A stretch of DNA of 64,000 nucleotides from the NCBI GenBank assembly GCA_017561985.1, contig JAFZAZ010000015.1, positions 62,001 through 126,000 of the forward strand. Direction: 5' to 3'. This document shows, piece after piece, positions 32,121 through 42,277 of the stretch (positions are counted from its first letter, which is position 1; every line of letters starts with the position of its first letter). This stretch comes from Lachnospiraceae bacterium (GTDB lineage Bacteria > Bacillota_A > Clostridia > Lachnospirales > Lachnospiraceae). Under the pieces are notes generated by a model, which was not told where the DNA came from, ran no database searches, and saw only the letters and a list, made by a program, of their open reading frames with translations. Made by a program: the position numbers and the translations under genes.

Positions 32121-33125
32121 TCAGCCCTTGTCCGGCATGGGAATTCCCAGATGCTCGTACGCCTCGCGCGTAACCATGCGCCCGCGCGGCGTCCTCACGA
32201 TCAAACCGGTCTGAACCAGGTACGGCTCGTACACTTCCTCGACGGTCTCCTGATCCTCGCCGATGGTCGTCGCAACGGCGTTCGTACCAACCGGCCCGCC
32301 GCCGAATTTCGTGATCATCGCAAGCAGGATAGCCCGGTCGATCTGGTCCAGTCCGAGACGGTCAACCTCGAGCATGTCGAGCGCCGCACGCGCCACATCG
32401 CCCCGGATGATACCGTCGTATTTTACTTCCGCAAAATCCCTCACGCGCTTCAAAAGGCGGTTCGCCAGTCGCGGCGTTCCGCGCGATCTGCGCGCGATCT
32501 CCTTCGCTCCGTCCTCGTCGATCTCGACTCCGATCACTCTCGCCGAGTGTCTCGCGATCAATGCAAGCTCGTCGACCGTGTAAAATGCGAGTCTCTCGAC
32601 AACGCCGAAACGGTCGCGGAGCGGTGCCGTCAGCATGCCCGCACGCGTCGTTGCTCCGACGAGCGTGAACTTCGGCAGTTTCAGCCGAACCGGCTTGGCA
32701 GCCGGGCCCGTGCCGATGATGACGTCGACGCGGCAGTCCTCCATCGCGGAGTAAAGCATCTCCTCCACCTGACGGCTCAGTCTGTGAATCTCGTCGATGA
32801 AAAGGATGTCGTTGAGTTTCAGTTTGCTCAAAATGGCGGCGATGTCGCCCTGCTTCTCCAACGCCGGCCCCGACGTCGTCAGCAGGTGAACTCCCATCTC
32901 GTTGGCGATAATATTCGCAAGCGTCGTCTTGCCGAGGCCGGGAGGTCCGAACAAGAGCACGTGATCAAGCGCCTCGCCGCGGGCTTTCGCCGCTTTGATG
33001 TAGATGTCCATCGAATCCTTGACCTTCGTCTGGCCGATGTACTCGGACAGAAGCTGCGGCCGCAGGGATCCCTCCAAGCGGACATCCTCCGCCGTCTCTT
33101 CCGTTGTCAGAATTCGCTTCGCCAT
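32121..33125 (-). CDS. ruvB: Holliday-junction branch-migration ATPase RuvB
   Basis: 334 residues, the family length. Walker [10 protein letters not shown], Walker [10 protein letters not shown], sensor 1 GATTRAG and arginine finger region PLRDRFG are intact, and the C-terminal winged helix (about 255-334) ends with TPRGRMVT. It works with RuvA at Holliday junctions. The ruvA gene lies 100 bases upstream in the same orientation. No ruvC is present in the window. Confidence 0.97.
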   Translation of the reverse strand: MAKRILTTEETAEDVRLEGSLRPQLLSEYIGQTKVKDSMDIYIKAAKARGEALDHVLLFGPPGLGKTTLANIIANEMGVHLLTTSGPALEKQGDIAAILSKLKLNDILFIDEIHRLSRQVEEMLYSAMEDCRVDVIIGTGPAAKPVRLKLPKFTLVGATTRAGMLTAPLRDRFGVVERLAFYTVDELALIARHSARVIGVEIDEDGAKEIARRSRGTPRLANRLLKRVRDFAEVKYDGIIRGDVARAALDMLEVDRLGLDQIDRAILLAMITKFGGGPVGTNAVATTIGEDQETVEEVYEPYLVQTGLIVRTPRGRMVTREAYEHLGIPMPDKG

Positions 33126-33225
33126 AGTAACCTTGCACCTCTTTGGTGATATCGCATCCGGCCGCGTTTCATCGCGCAGCCGTCATATGAAACCGGAGCC
33201 GCACTCTGTGCGTCCGGAAAATGTC

Positions 33226-33828
33226 TTATAAATACCGCAGGCTTCGCGTGAAGATATCGTCCGCATCGAGCTCCGATTTGTTCTCCACCTTCGCGACAGC
33301 CTTCGCTGCGTCGCTTCTCGAATATCCGATGGCGATCAAAGCCTCGATGGCGTCCTCGCTCGCCGAACCGCCCGACACTGTCTCCGGCGCCGAAGTCTTC
33401 GCGCCGACATCCGTGCCCGGCATCCAGCTGACCTTGTCCCTGAGGTCGAGGATGATTTTCGCCGCGGTCTTCTTTCCGAGGCCGGGTGCCTTCGCGATCG
33501 CCGCCTCGTCCCCCGTCATGATCGCAACGGTCAGATCCGAGGCCGGAAGCACCGACAAAACGGCGAGCGCTCCCTTCGGGCCTACACCGCTCACGGTGAT
33601 CAGCTTGCGGAACATCGCAAGCGTCTCCTGCGAGAGAAATGCGAACAGCGTGATGCCCGTGTTCTCGTTCACGCTCAGGTGCGTGTACACGCGGACCTCC
33701 TCGCCGACTGCAGGGAGAAGCGCCAGCTCGGACGCCGGCATGAGCACCTCATACCCGACGCCGCCGACCATTATCACGGCTCCCGTCGCCCCACGTTCTT
33801 CCAGTCTTCCCTGAAGCATCGCAATCAT
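33226..33828 (-). CDS. ruvA: Holliday-junction DNA-binding protein RuvA
   Basis: 200 residues from the ATG at 33828, which has GTGAGGT upstream; the frame runs on to 34035 but overlaps the promoter of the opposite gene. An OB-fold (1-65, GVGYEVLMP), two helix-hairpin-helix motifs (TVSGVGPKGAL and KAPGLGKKTA) and the C-terminal RuvB-binding domain (SEDAIEALIALGY-like) are present. Binds four-way junctions and loads RuvB. Confidence 0.96.
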   Translation of the reverse strand: MIAMLQGRLEERGATGAVIMVGGVGYEVLMPASELALLPAVGEEVRVYTHLSVNENTGITLFAFLSQETLAMFRKLITVSGVGPKGALAVLSVLPASDLTVAIMTGDEAAIAKAPGLGKKTAAKIILDLRDKVSWMPGTDVGAKTSAPETVSGGSASEDAIEALIAIGYSRSDAAKAVAKVENKSELDADDIFTRSLRYL

Positions 33829-33909
33829 CGAAAAATACCTCACTGTCCGGATTCCAACATCCATACAAAAGTATACCATACAAATCGCGGAAAAGCACCT
33901 ATTTTCTGT

Positions 33910-33938
33910 TTGAATTATGCCATATTCTTTGTTACTAT
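33910..33938 (+). promoter_or_regulatory. Promoter of the YprB-type gene
   Basis: TTGAAT, 17-base spacer, TACTAT; about 80 bases before the ATG. A hairpin GCTCCCG-N12-CGGGAGC follows in the leader (33962-33987). Confidence 0.6.
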
Positions 33939-34017
33939 AGAGGTCGGAACAGGGCGCCACCCGCTCCCGGCCGTCGACCGTCGGGAGCAATGTCGCACGG
34001 CGCCTGCGGAGGAAGTC

Positions 34018-35187
34018 ATGCGCGTTTGCGAACAACCCCTAAACGAATGGATCCCGGGCGGTCTTCCGGACCGTCTGTCCGGGCTGCTTGCCGCCTCGCG
34101 GCACTACCCGGAAGACTGCGGAGCCCCCGTATTTTTCGATATCGAGACTACAGGGTTAAGTCCGCTCTCCGCTTCGGTCTATCTGATCGGCGCCACAGCT
34201 CCGACCGAACAGGGCTGGGTGTTCCGCCAATGGTTTGCCGAACGTCCCTCGGAGGAGGCCGACATCATCTCCGCATTTCGCGATTCCATCCCTTCGGACG
34301 CGGTTCTCATCCACTATAACGGCTCAACATTCGACATTCCTTTTCTGCGCGACCGCTGCCGTGCGCTCTCGCTCGGCGAGTTTTCGGTTGCACATTCGCT
34401 CGATTTTTATCCGCTCCTCCGCGTGCTCAAGCCTCTCGCAGGTCTGCCCTCGAGCCGCCAGCGCGATCTGGAGCCGCTCGCTTCCTACCGCCGCGAAGAT
34501 CCGTATGACGGCGGTACTTTGATCCGGTTTTACGCCGATTTCGTCGGCCTTCAGAAGTTCGACACGGAAAATGCGGAGGCCCGCTACCGCGACCTCGCGC
34601 GCCACAACCGCGAGGACATCCTCGGACTTGTCACGCTGACACGGCTTCTTCCGTGCGTGGACATCTCCCCGACTTCCGTGGAACATGCCGAGCTCGCCCA
34701 GGGTGATCCCGGCTCCGTGACGCTTCGGCTTCGCATGGACGCCGACTGGCCCGCAGGACTTACGCTGCGTAAGCCTCTCGAGAAGTTCCTCACTCCGAAA
34801 AATACGCCCATGGTTTCATCCCTGAAACTCTCAAGCGAAACCGACGGAGGCCTTCTATTGACGATCCCGGTTCTCACCGAACCGGCGAGGCATTACTACG
34901 CAAACTACAAGGATTACTATTATCTCCCGCTCGAAAACCGCGTGATCCACAAAAGCATCGCCTCCCACATGGACAAGGCATACCGCCGCGCGGCCAAACG
35001 CGACGAAGCGTTCGAATGGTCCCGCGGGACGCTTCTCCCGCAGGTCGGCGACCTCTTCTCGCCGGTTTTCGTCTACAGGAACAAGGATTTATGCCGTCTC
35101 TTCCCCGTACAGGAACTCGAGAGGCACCCGGAGCTGCTCGCCACCTACGCGGCAGAGCTTCTGCAGCTCTTCGGAAGGAAATGTTAA
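34018..35187 (+). CDS. YprB-type RNase H-like exonuclease domain protein
   Basis: 389 residues. The RNase H-like domain (about 35-210) shows the DEDD pattern: F-D-I-E-T-T-G-L, then H-Y-N-G-S-T-F-D-I-P-F-L, then L-D-F-Y-P, and finally H-N-R-E-D-I-L-G-L. This is the ribonuclease_H_2/YprB family, probably a 3'-5' exonuclease. The C-terminal part (about 220-389) is uncharacterised. The ATG at 34018 has GGAGGAAG directly upstream; the long frame from 33679 overlaps ruvA. Its biological substrate is unknown. Confidence 0.87.
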   Translation: MRVCEQPLNEWIPGGLPDRLSGLLAASRHYPEDCGAPVFFDIETTGLSPLSASVYLIGATAPTEQGWVFRQWFAERPSEEADIISAFRDSIPSDAVLIHYNGSTFDIPFLRDRCRALSLGEFSVAHSLDFYPLLRVLKPLAGLPSSRQRDLEPLASYRREDPYDGGTLIRFYADFVGLQKFDTENAEARYRDLARHNREDILGLVTLTRLLPCVDISPTSVEHAELAQGDPGSVTLRLRMDADWPAGLTLRKPLEKFLTPKNTPMVSSLKLSSETDGGLLLTIPVLTEPARHYYANYKDYYYLPLENRVIHKSIASHMDKAYRRAAKRDEAFEWSRGTLLPQVGDLFSPVFVYRNKDLCRLFPVQELERHPELLATYAAELLQLFGRKC

Positions 35188-35201
35188 CAGCCGAAACAAT
35201 C

Positions 35202-35238
35202 AAAAATGCCGGAGACATCGATCGTCTCCGGCATTTTT
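35202..35238. terminator. Bidirectional terminator
   Basis: AAAAATGCCGGAGAC-N7-GTCTCCGGCATTTTT, a 15-bp perfect stem. Serves the YprB-type gene (+) and the lipoprotein gene ending at 35242 (-). Confidence 0.92.
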
Positions 35239-35241
35239 CGT

Positions 35242-36339
35242 TTACTCTTCCTCCAATGACCACATCAGCGCCTGAAGCTCATCCTCTTTGGAATTCACTT
35301 CCTCTTCGGTCCCGTAAAGGTCCAGAAGCCAGCAGCTTCCGGTTTCGTCGGAAGCGAGGCAGAGAACCTCTTTCATCTTCTGATCATTTTCCGTGTAGGT
35401 CATGATAACCTTCCGGTATTCCATCCTGCCCTGCACCGTCACGATCTCGCCAAACGTTGTCCCGTCATCCTTCAGACTGTCGATCAGACCCTGCAGCAGA
35501 TTTTTTGCTGTCTGATCCGCACGGTTTTTATTGTGACGGATCATGATTCCGGTTGTACCTTCCTCGTTGAACGGGAGCAGCAGGTCATCTCCGTCCGTCA
35601 CAACCTTCAAAACGCTGCCGTTTTTGTAGGCAAAGCGGACTTCCGTTCCGTCCGGCATGGCATTTTCCCATACGACATACTTCGGCTCTGTCTCTTTCGG
35701 AATCAGGCTCATGGCGATATCGAGAGCCGCCTTGCCGCTGCCGGACTCCAACGATCCGCCGCCGTTTGCCTTGCTGATCCCCTCGACAATGTATACTCCC
35801 ACATCGTTCGGCTTGCCGTAGATCACGACAAATCCCGCGCCTTCCGTCTTGCTGCCAGCCGCATCCTCATACGTCAAATGCGACATCGGAACAAGATATC
35901 CGCGCATTCCGTTGATGTTGTCGTAAAACTTTGTGCCGCTTCCGGATACGGAAAATTCCTTCAGCTTGAGAACCTCATTTGCCAAAGAAGCCTTTGCTCC
36001 GGAGCTGATCAGCGCGAACACATCGCTCTCGTCGAAGATTGCGCCGTTTTGAACGGTATCCGTGGAGAAAACACACAGAAGATAGTCCGTCGTGTCCACG
36101 AAGAAAACGCCTTTCTCCTCTCGCACGGCCGCACCCTCCGGCAGATTCAGTTCCACCGGAAGAGAGATCGGTTCCTTCACATCGGGTCCTCCCGGGTTAT
36201 CCGGCTGACCGGGGGTGGCGGTAATATCCGTTGAATCGGGGTCGCTCTCCTTCTCCTTTCCGCATGCGGAAAATGCGAAGAGCATTGCGATTACTGTCGC
36301 CAGAAGCAACAGCTTCTTTCCTGTCCGTTTCACATCCAC
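35242..36339 (-). CDS. Lipoprotein, member of a local paralogous family
   Basis: 365 residues. Signal peptide with lipobox FSAC (lipidated cysteine near 26), a short Asp/Pro-rich linker, then a mixed alpha/beta ectodomain. The last residues ELQALMWSLEEE match the ends of two other lipoproteins in this window (54495-56279 and 50754-51974), which end LLDDVLWSLHE and LLERILWSF. Internal elements G-T-x-F-x-D-N-I-N-G and V-x-Y-x-x-G-F-V-V-I are also shared. AAAGGAG precedes the ATG. It starts 29 bases after the giant surface-protein gene, so the two are probably one unit. The function is unknown. Confidence 0.8.
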   Translation of the reverse strand: MDVKRTGKKLLLLATVIAMLFAFSACGKEKESDPDSTDITATPGQPDNPGGPDVKEPISLPVELNLPEGAAVREEKGVFFVDTTDYLLCVFSTDTVQNGAIFDESDVFALISSGAKASLANEVLKLKEFSVSGSGTKFYDNINGMRGYLVPMSHLTYEDAAGSKTEGAGFVVIYGKPNDVGVYIVEGISKANGGGSLESGSGKAALDIAMSLIPKETEPKYVVWENAMPDGTEVRFAYKNGSVLKVVTDGDDLLLPFNEEGTTGIMIRHNKNRADQTAKNLLQGLIDSLKDDGTTFGEIVTVQGRMEYRKVIMTYTENDQKMKEVLCLASDETGSCWLLDLYGTEEEVNSKEDELQALMWSLEEE

Positions 36340-36368
36340 TCTCCTTTATATTCGTCTCCGGTCATTTT

Positions 36369-39300
36369 TCAAAACCCGGTAACATTGCTGTTCACATACT
36401 GATAGATCCTCGCAATTGTCGCGTAGGTATCGTCCACGACCGTCTGACCGAATCCCTGTCCGGCCACACGTTCCTTAAAGATTCCGAACGCAAAGTCGAA
36501 GTTGCCGTAAGGATCGGCTTCCTCCGCCAGTTCCAATGCAATCTGTTCATCCACTTCGTGGAACAGGGCCAACAGGGAACCCTTCAGAACATCCATTTCG
36601 GCGTTCGTCAATGTGTTCGATCCCATAAGGTCCTTCAGCGCGGCTCCGAGCAGCCGTCCCTCTCCCTTTTCTTTCGCTACATTACCGGCTATATTCCAGC
36701 CTTCTGCCTTTGCCGCCTCAAGCAATTCGCTATATTTATTTGCCTGTATCAACTCAAACGCAGTGTTCAGATAGTGAGCTCCGGTGACAAATTTGCCGGC
36801 AGTAGGGAAGAAGAAGGAAATTCCGAGTTCTGCCGCCGTATTGACAACATCAAAAGTGACATCCAAAGCTCTGGCGGAAGTGTTTGGCAGGGAAGTGAGA
36901 ATCTCAAACCGGACAGCTGACCAGATGCCTTCGACTGCGCCGTAAGCATCAAGGTTCCATTTTCCGTTCATATACTGCATCACCATGACCCTGCTGACGT
37001 AATTCTTCAGCTTGTTCTTTCGAACGGTACGAATGACATAGTATGTGGTATCGTTGAGCTTCTCCCATTCCGTCGAAATATAGGGTCTAAACAGTTTATC
37101 GTCTCCGATCGCTCCTGCTCCGTAGACAGATTCCAGTACTTCCTTAAGCTCGTTGATGCTGATATTCTCAATCGGTTCCCAGACCGCATAAACCACGACA
37201 CGATCACCGGCTTTTGCAGAGAACGAAAGGTCCCCGTCGACCGGGTAGTCGGGATAAAGCGGATTCAGCTGCGCACCGATATCCTGAATATTATGGCGTG
37301 ACCAGCCGCGGAAATAATATCCGTCACGGGTCGGAATCGTTCGGGAAAGATAACAATCTCCGGGATCCATTGTTGCCGTCGCCGGAGCATCTTTTCCGCC
37401 GTTGGCAAGATAATGGACAATTACTTTCCCGGGTTCCCCCGGTATCAATTCGTATGCAGCGTTGAATGTAATACTGCCCGTAACCGTAATTTTATCGTTG
37501 TTTCCAAGACGCTTGGTACCGTATACTCCGTCCCATCCGGCAAAGCGATAGCAGGACAGCTCCACCTTTTCAAGCGGAATATCAAGTTCCGCTATGGTTA
37601 CTTCCGTATCGTACTTCACGTTTCTTCTTGCAATCTCGCGGCCGAAGGCGTCGCAGAATCGGAACACATACTCTTCGGAACTCCAGATCGCATAAAGAGT
37701 CACATCCTTATCCGGAACGATAAACTCTCCGTCCACACCGATGGTCACGGTATCCGGAGTAGTTCCCCAGCCGAGGAGTGTGTACCCCTCGGGATCACCG
37801 AAGGCCTTTTTGTAATTCTGCATCTTGATTGACGCACCCGGCGCCTTGCCCTCGAGTTCAATAGTCTCGATCGGGGAGTCCGGACAACCGTTTTTGTCAA
37901 GAACCAGCTTGTACTTGGATCGCCAGCAGGCATAAAAAGTGATTTCATCGGGAGGTGCCGTTCTTCCGGTGGGGTCGCCGTGGTAGTAATACGTACCTCC
38001 GGCAGGGATATACGTTCTTCCGTTTATGCTCGTGGTCCATCCAAGGAATTCACGGTGAGGATCCGTCGGCTCCACACTGCTGGTTATAATCTGAATTTCT
38101 CCGGCCTTCTTATCTGCCTTGGTCGGTTTTTCCGGTCCTCCGGTAGCCGTCGGCGAATTCAGATGATAATACACCATAATCTTTCCGGTCTCATTGACGC
38201 CCTGATAATGGGAAAACAGTCTGTACACCTTTTCTTCCCGATTCAGAAGGGCATTGACCGTCTCGTTGACAGGCTTCATGTCAACGAATTCCGACACCTT
38301 CGCATCTTTCTTATAAACCTTTGCGCCGTATTTCCATCCGTCAAAGGTCTTTCCAGTGATAATAGCATCCGGCTCACAATCGAGGGTATCGCCGGACCGA
38401 TACTGACCGGACTTCAACACTTCGCCGCTATAGAGATCGATATACTCGATCCTGTAAGTTCTCTGATCCCACAGGGCTGTCAAAACCAGATCCTCCGGAA
38501 GATCCGAAATCTCTTCGCCGCCCTGATAGATCGTGCCGTCATAGTCACTCTCCCAGCCGAGGAAAATGTAATCATCCCTCTTTGGCTTCGGGAGAATGAA
38601 TGTTCCTGTTCCGAGAGGATTCAGGCTCTCCCGGCGCTTATCGCCATAGTCGTAATCCAGTGTGACCGTAGCGCCGTTCGGGCTCCAGATTGCGTACAAA
38701 TGCACCACAGTCGTTCCACGATCAATCTTCACGGAAGGAACTGCATCATACCATTTTTTTTCCGGAGTAAGACCCCATCCACGGAAAACATAGCCCTTCT
38801 TATGAGGAAGCTCCGCTTCATGCTCCTCAGAGTTATAGTAAGAAAGCGTAGGAACCTGATACTCCGTGGTATTCCAATGAATGTACTCTACTCTCGACGA
38901 AATGTCTCCTCCGTTATTGTGATAAATGACCGGAATATAGTCCTTCTGCGTCACTTCGTAAACACAGTAGAGCGTGATTTTTTTAACACTTTCGTCAACA
39001 GTGAAACGATCTCCGGGCCGAAGAAAATCAGAACGATCCGCGCCCTCCGGGAGCAGTCCCATAAGCTTAACGTCGGTCGTATACCCCAGGAAGCGAAGTC
39101 CCTCAATGTACGGCTCATAACCCTTCACCTGATAAACATGCGAATTTTCCGACGGTTCATCCGTAGTGATCCGTTTTCCGTGGAACGGGTCAATGTATTC
39201 TACGGAATAGTAATGCTCCTTCCATACCGCATACAGGGTAATGCTTTCGATGGAGGTGTCCCTGACCAGTCCGCGTGTATACGTGCCGGCTTTGTAATTT

Positions 39301-41999
39301 GCAGCATAAACTCCGGTTCCGGTGCGCGTTGTACTCCAGACATCGAAACCGTCGCCGTCGTCAAATAAACATTTCGGAATCTCAACATCTTCGCCGTACG
39401 TACAGGTCAACTCGCCCATCTCACCGCGAAGACTTCCGTTACCGTCAAAAATAATCTTGTAGGTGTTATCTCTCCAAACGGCATACAGAACATGATCCGC
39501 AGCAACCTGCACATCCGATTCTTTCGTCACACGGACATGCTCCTTCGTCTCCCAGCCCGCAAAAACCTTGCCCTCCGGAGCGGTTATTCCGCCCGGAAGA
39601 TCCGGAAGATCGCCGTAAGGCTCTTTATATACTACAGTTCTTGTCTCTTTTGCAAGTCTGTTGTCCGGATCGGATCCTCCGTTTACGTTGAAGCTCACCG
39701 TAACATTTGTTATCTCTATCCAATGAGCGTACAGAGTTATCACGGTACCGTTTTCGGCATCGGCAGCGACCAGATTCCTGACAACCGCCTCTTCGGAATA
39801 CTCCGCTCCCTTTCCGTCCCGTCTTGTGTTCCAGCCCGCAAGCACATAGCCGGTTTTGGTGTATTTATTTTTCGCCAGAGTGACATCCTGATTGCAGACT
39901 GCGGGAGTCCTGTCCATCTCGCCCGTTTCGCAATTGTTGCCGTCATAGGCGATGAAATACTTGGTATCTGCCCAGTGCGCGTACAGAGTAACTCCCTGGG
40001 AGCCGGAAACAGGAGTAAACTCCGTCCATTTTGCTCCGCCGACCTTCTGGGTATACCAGCCGTCAAATGTCTTGTAAGCGGGAGCATGCGGAGGTTCCGG
40101 ATATATTCCGCCCATGACATCTCCCAGGACCGCTGTCCGGACAACCGTCCCATTCCACCCGAGTCCGCCGTTCGGATCAAACACAATCTTGCAGCCTCCG
40201 CGGCTGCTTTGCGAAACTTCAACGGAAACCGACCGGTTATACTCGGGATCCTTGAACGTGATCACACCCGCGCGGTCGCCTTCTCCGGTATTCTTGGAAA
40301 CCTCAACCTTATAGGAAGTGGTTCCCGATCTCGACACTCTTACCCAGCCGACCGCTCCCTTATCTACGGACACAACAACGGAGCCCACATTGGAAATGTT
40401 CAGCAGGCTTATGTTGCGTTCATCCGCATTTTCCGAAAAGCTGAGACGCGGGGAATCCACCTTCAGCTCTCCGACCTTCGGTATGATCGTCTTCTCTTCC
40501 AGACCGCAGCCGGGACAGCTTCGTATAATGTAACCGTCCGTTTCGGTCGTCTCTTTCACCGTCTCTTTGACATTCCAGACATGCTTCTGGGTCGGAGGCA
40601 AATTCTCGCCCCGTGTCTCCGAACAACGGCTGCACTTGTATTCCTTGACGCCGGCTTCACCGCATGTCGGCGCAACATCCCGGATCAGAACCGAGAAATC
40701 ATGCCCCTTTGCCTTCTCTCCGGCAGTGCCGCATCGGAGACATTTCTGCGCTTCGGTACATGTAGCTGACGTCTTATCCCACTTGTGACCCAGCGCCTTC
40801 TCCAGAACGATGCCGCAGCTTTGGCAGACTTTATCTTCCGTACACGTGGCGGTAGGCATCGGCGAACTGTGACCATACGCCTCTTTTCCGGTTGCACCGC
40901 AAGTTTTACACGTCTGATCTTTCGTACAGGTTGCGGGACTCCAGTCGTGTCCGGTCGCCTTCTTGTCTACCTTACCGCATTTTTTACATTTTCGGTCTTC
41001 GGTACAGCTCGGAGCATCCAGATTCCAATCATGCCCCTTTGCTTTTTCTATAATGAAACCGCAGGTTGTGCAGACTTTATCTTCCGTACACGTGGCGGTA
41101 GGCATCGGCGAATTATGTCCAAACGCCTTCTGTCCGGTTTCACCGCAAGTTTTACACTTCTGATCTTTCGTACAGGTTGCGGGACTCCAGTCGTGTCCGG
41201 TTGCCTTCTTGTCTACCTTACCGCATCTATTGCATTTCCTGTCTTCTGTACAGCTCGGAGCATCCAGATTCCAATCATGCCCCTTTGCTTTTTCTATGGT
41301 AGTTCCGCAGGTTGAGCAGACTTTATCCTGTGTACAGGTTGCGGTAGGCATCGGCGAAGTATGTCCAAACGCCTTCTGTCCGGTTTCACCGCAAGTTTTA
41401 CACTTCTGATCTTTCGTACAGGTAGCGGGACTCCAATCGTGTCCGGTTGCCTTTCCATCGAGCTGGCCGCATCTTGTACACTTCCTGTCTTCGGTACAGG
41501 TCGGAGCATTCAGATTCCAGTCATGCCCCTTTGCTTTTTCTATGATAGTTCCGCAGGTTGAGCAGACTTTATCCTGTGTACAGGTTACGGTAGGCATCGG
41601 CGAATTATGTCCAAACGCCTTCTGTCCGGTTGCACCGCACCTGGTGCACTTACTATCCGTCGTACACGTAGCTGCTGTCCAATTATGGTGCGCATATTCG
41701 CCAATATCACCGCATCTCTTACATTTCTTGTCCGCGGTGCAGGTTGCTTCTTCACGATCCCAATCATGATTCAGGGCAGGGATTATTTGCTTAAGCGTTG
41801 CCCCGCAAGTGTTGCATTTTTGCTCTTTGTATCCGGCTGTAGTGCAGGTAGCAGCCTTATACCCTCCCGGTACATCTGATACGTACTTATGAGCGCAGTC
41901 CGCCTTTGCCCGAACCATAGAATGACTCGGGCTTAGAACGACAGCCAACAACACTAGCGCAGCGTACACCGATACGATTGTCATACGCTTTTTATTCAT
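36369..41999 (-). CDS. Giant secreted protein: CxxC repeats, BACON-like and InlB B-type repeats
   Basis: 1876 residues. Signal peptide to about 32. Residues about 33-510 are some 16 modules of roughly 27 residues, each with a C-T-x-D/E-x-K-C-x-x-C-G core and a G-H-x-W/S end; three modules make an 82-residue higher unit. Residues about 515-600 resemble a BACON-type Ig domain (GAVGWVRVSR...). Residues 600-1570 hold about a dozen InlB B-like repeats (F-D/Y-x-N-G-G ... G-Y-x-F-x-G-W-x-T ... L-Y-A-x-W). The last 300 residues are a helical domain I do not recognise. No LPxTG, SLH or C-terminal membrane helix is seen, so the attachment mode is unclear. Likely an adhesin or surface-layer component (inference). 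Confidence 0.85.
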   Translation of the reverse strand: MNKKRMTIVSVYAALVLLAVVLSPSHSMVRAKADCAHKYVSDVPGGYKAATCTTAGYKEQKCNTCGATLKQIIPALNHDWDREEATCTADKKCKRCGDIGEYAHHNWTAATCTTDSKCTRCGATGQKAFGHNSPMPTVTCTQDKVCSTCGTIIEKAKGHDWNLNAPTCTEDRKCTRCGQLDGKATGHDWSPATCTKDQKCKTCGETGQKAFGHTSPMPTATCTQDKVCSTCGTTIEKAKGHDWNLDAPSCTEDRKCNRCGKVDKKATGHDWSPATCTKDQKCKTCGETGQKAFGHNSPMPTATCTEDKVCTTCGFIIEKAKGHDWNLDAPSCTEDRKCKKCGKVDKKATGHDWSPATCTKDQTCKTCGATGKEAYGHSSPMPTATCTEDKVCQSCGIVLEKALGHKWDKTSATCTEAQKCLRCGTAGEKAKGHDFSVLIRDVAPTCGEAGVKEYKCSRCSETRGENLPPTQKHVWNVKETVKETTETDGYIIRSCPGCGLEEKTIIPKVGELKVDSPRLSFSENADERNISLLNISNVGSVVVSVDKGAVGWVRVSRSGTTSYKVEVSKNTGEGDRAGVITFKDPEYNRSVSVEVSQSSRGGCKIVFDPNGGLGWNGTVVRTAVLGDVMGGIYPEPPHAPAYKTFDGWYTQKVGGAKWTEFTPVSGSQGVTLYAHWADTKYFIAYDGNNCETGEMDRTPAVCNQDVTLAKNKYTKTGYVLAGWNTRRDGKGAEYSEEAVVRNLVAADAENGTVITLYAHWIEITNVTVSFNVNGGSDPDNRLAKETRTVVYKEPYGDLPDLPGGITAPEGKVFAGWETKEHVRVTKESDVQVAADHVLYAVWRDNTYKIIFDGNGSLRGEMGELTCTYGEDVEIPKCLFDDGDGFDVWSTTRTGTGVYAANYKAGTYTRGLVRDTSIESITLYAVWKEHYYSVEYIDPFHGKRITTDEPSENSHVYQVKGYEPYIEGLRFLGYTTDVKLMGLLPEGADRSDFLRPGDRFTVDESVKKITLYCVYEVTQKDYIPVIYHNNGGDISSRVEYIHWNTTEYQVPTLSYYNSEEHEAELPHKKGYVFRGWGLTPEKKWYDAVPSVKIDRGTTVVHLYAIWSPNGATVTLDYDYGDKRRESLNPLGTGTFILPKPKRDDYIFLGWESDYDGTIYQGGEEISDLPEDLVLTALWDQRTYRIEYIDLYSGEVLKSGQYRSGDTLDCEPDAIITGKTFDGWKYGAKVYKKDAKVSEFVDMKPVNETVNALLNREEKVYRLFSHYQGVNETGKIMVYYHLNSPTATGGPEKPTKADKKAGEIQIITSSVEPTDPHREFLGWTTSINGRTYIPAGGTYYYHGDPTGRTAPPDEITFYACWRSKYKLVLDKNGCPDSPIETIELEGKAPGASIKMQNYKKAFGDPEGYTLLGWGTTPDTVTIGVDGEFIVPDKDVTLYAIWSSEEYVFRFCDAFGREIARRNVKYDTEVTIAELDIPLEKVELSCYRFAGWDGVYGTKRLGNNDKITVTGSITFNAAYELIPGEPGKVIVHYLANGGKDAPATATMDPGDCYLSRTIPTRDGYYFRGWSRHNIQDIGAQLNPLYPDYPVDGDLSFSAKAGDRVVVYAVWEPIENISINELKEVLESVYGAGAIGDDKLFRPYISTEWEKLNDTTYYVIRTVRKNKLKNYVSRVMVMQYMNGKWNLDAYGAVEGIWSAVRFEILTSLPNTSARALDVTFDVVNTAAELGISFFFPTAGKFVTGAHYLNTAFELIQANKYSELLEAAKAEGWNIAGNVAKEKGEGRLLGAALKDLMGSNTLTNAEMDVLKGSLLALFHEVDEQIALELAEEADPYGNFDFAFGIFKERVAGQGFGQTVVDDTYATIARIYQYVNSNVTGF
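40785..41769 (-). repeat. 246-bp higher-order tandem repeat inside the giant gene
   Basis: A phrase beginning ATGCCCCTTTG recurs at 41031, 41277 and 41523, exactly 246 bp apart, which is 82 codons or three CxxC modules. Copies are nearly identical at the DNA level, showing recent duplication or gene conversion. Single-module (about 81-bp) periodicity is visible within each. Confidence 0.88.
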
Positions 42000-42159
42000 G
42001 CGTTACCTCCGAAAAAATGACAGACGATTCAAACTCTTCTCTCCGAATGTTAGAAACATGCCCTGAGCATGGACACTCTTTTATAATTATATTATATTGA
42101 ATTGCGAATTTCCAATTGTTTTTTCATTCTTTTTCTTTTTTTTGCATCGACATACAAAC

Positions 42160-42197
42160 ACAAAGCCGGAAGCACATGTTCGCGCCCCCGGCTTTGT
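42160..42197. terminator. Second hairpin downstream of rpmF
   Basis: ACAAAGCCGG-N18-CCGGCTTTGT, 10-bp perfect stem. It stands between rpmF and the giant gene and backs up the first terminator. Confidence 0.65.
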
Positions 42198-42236
42198 ATT
42201 ATTCTTCTGAAACGATTCATTTTTCCCGGAAAATTC

Positions 42237-42265
42237 AAAAGCCCCCGGCCAATAACCGGGGGCTT
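42237..42265 (-). terminator. Terminator of rpmF
   Basis: On minus AAGCCCCCGG-N7-CCGGGGGCTT then TTGAATTTT. Confidence 0.88.
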
Positions 42266-42277
42266 GATTTGATTCGA

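Noticed and set aside
37980..39368. 462-codon open frame on plus inside the giant gene
   Set aside because: Antisense to InlB-type repeats; no start signal.
40785..41769. Regular repeats considered as a CRISPR array
   Set aside because: The period is 246 bp with no short constant repeat and unique spacers; it is in frame and encodes CxxC modules.
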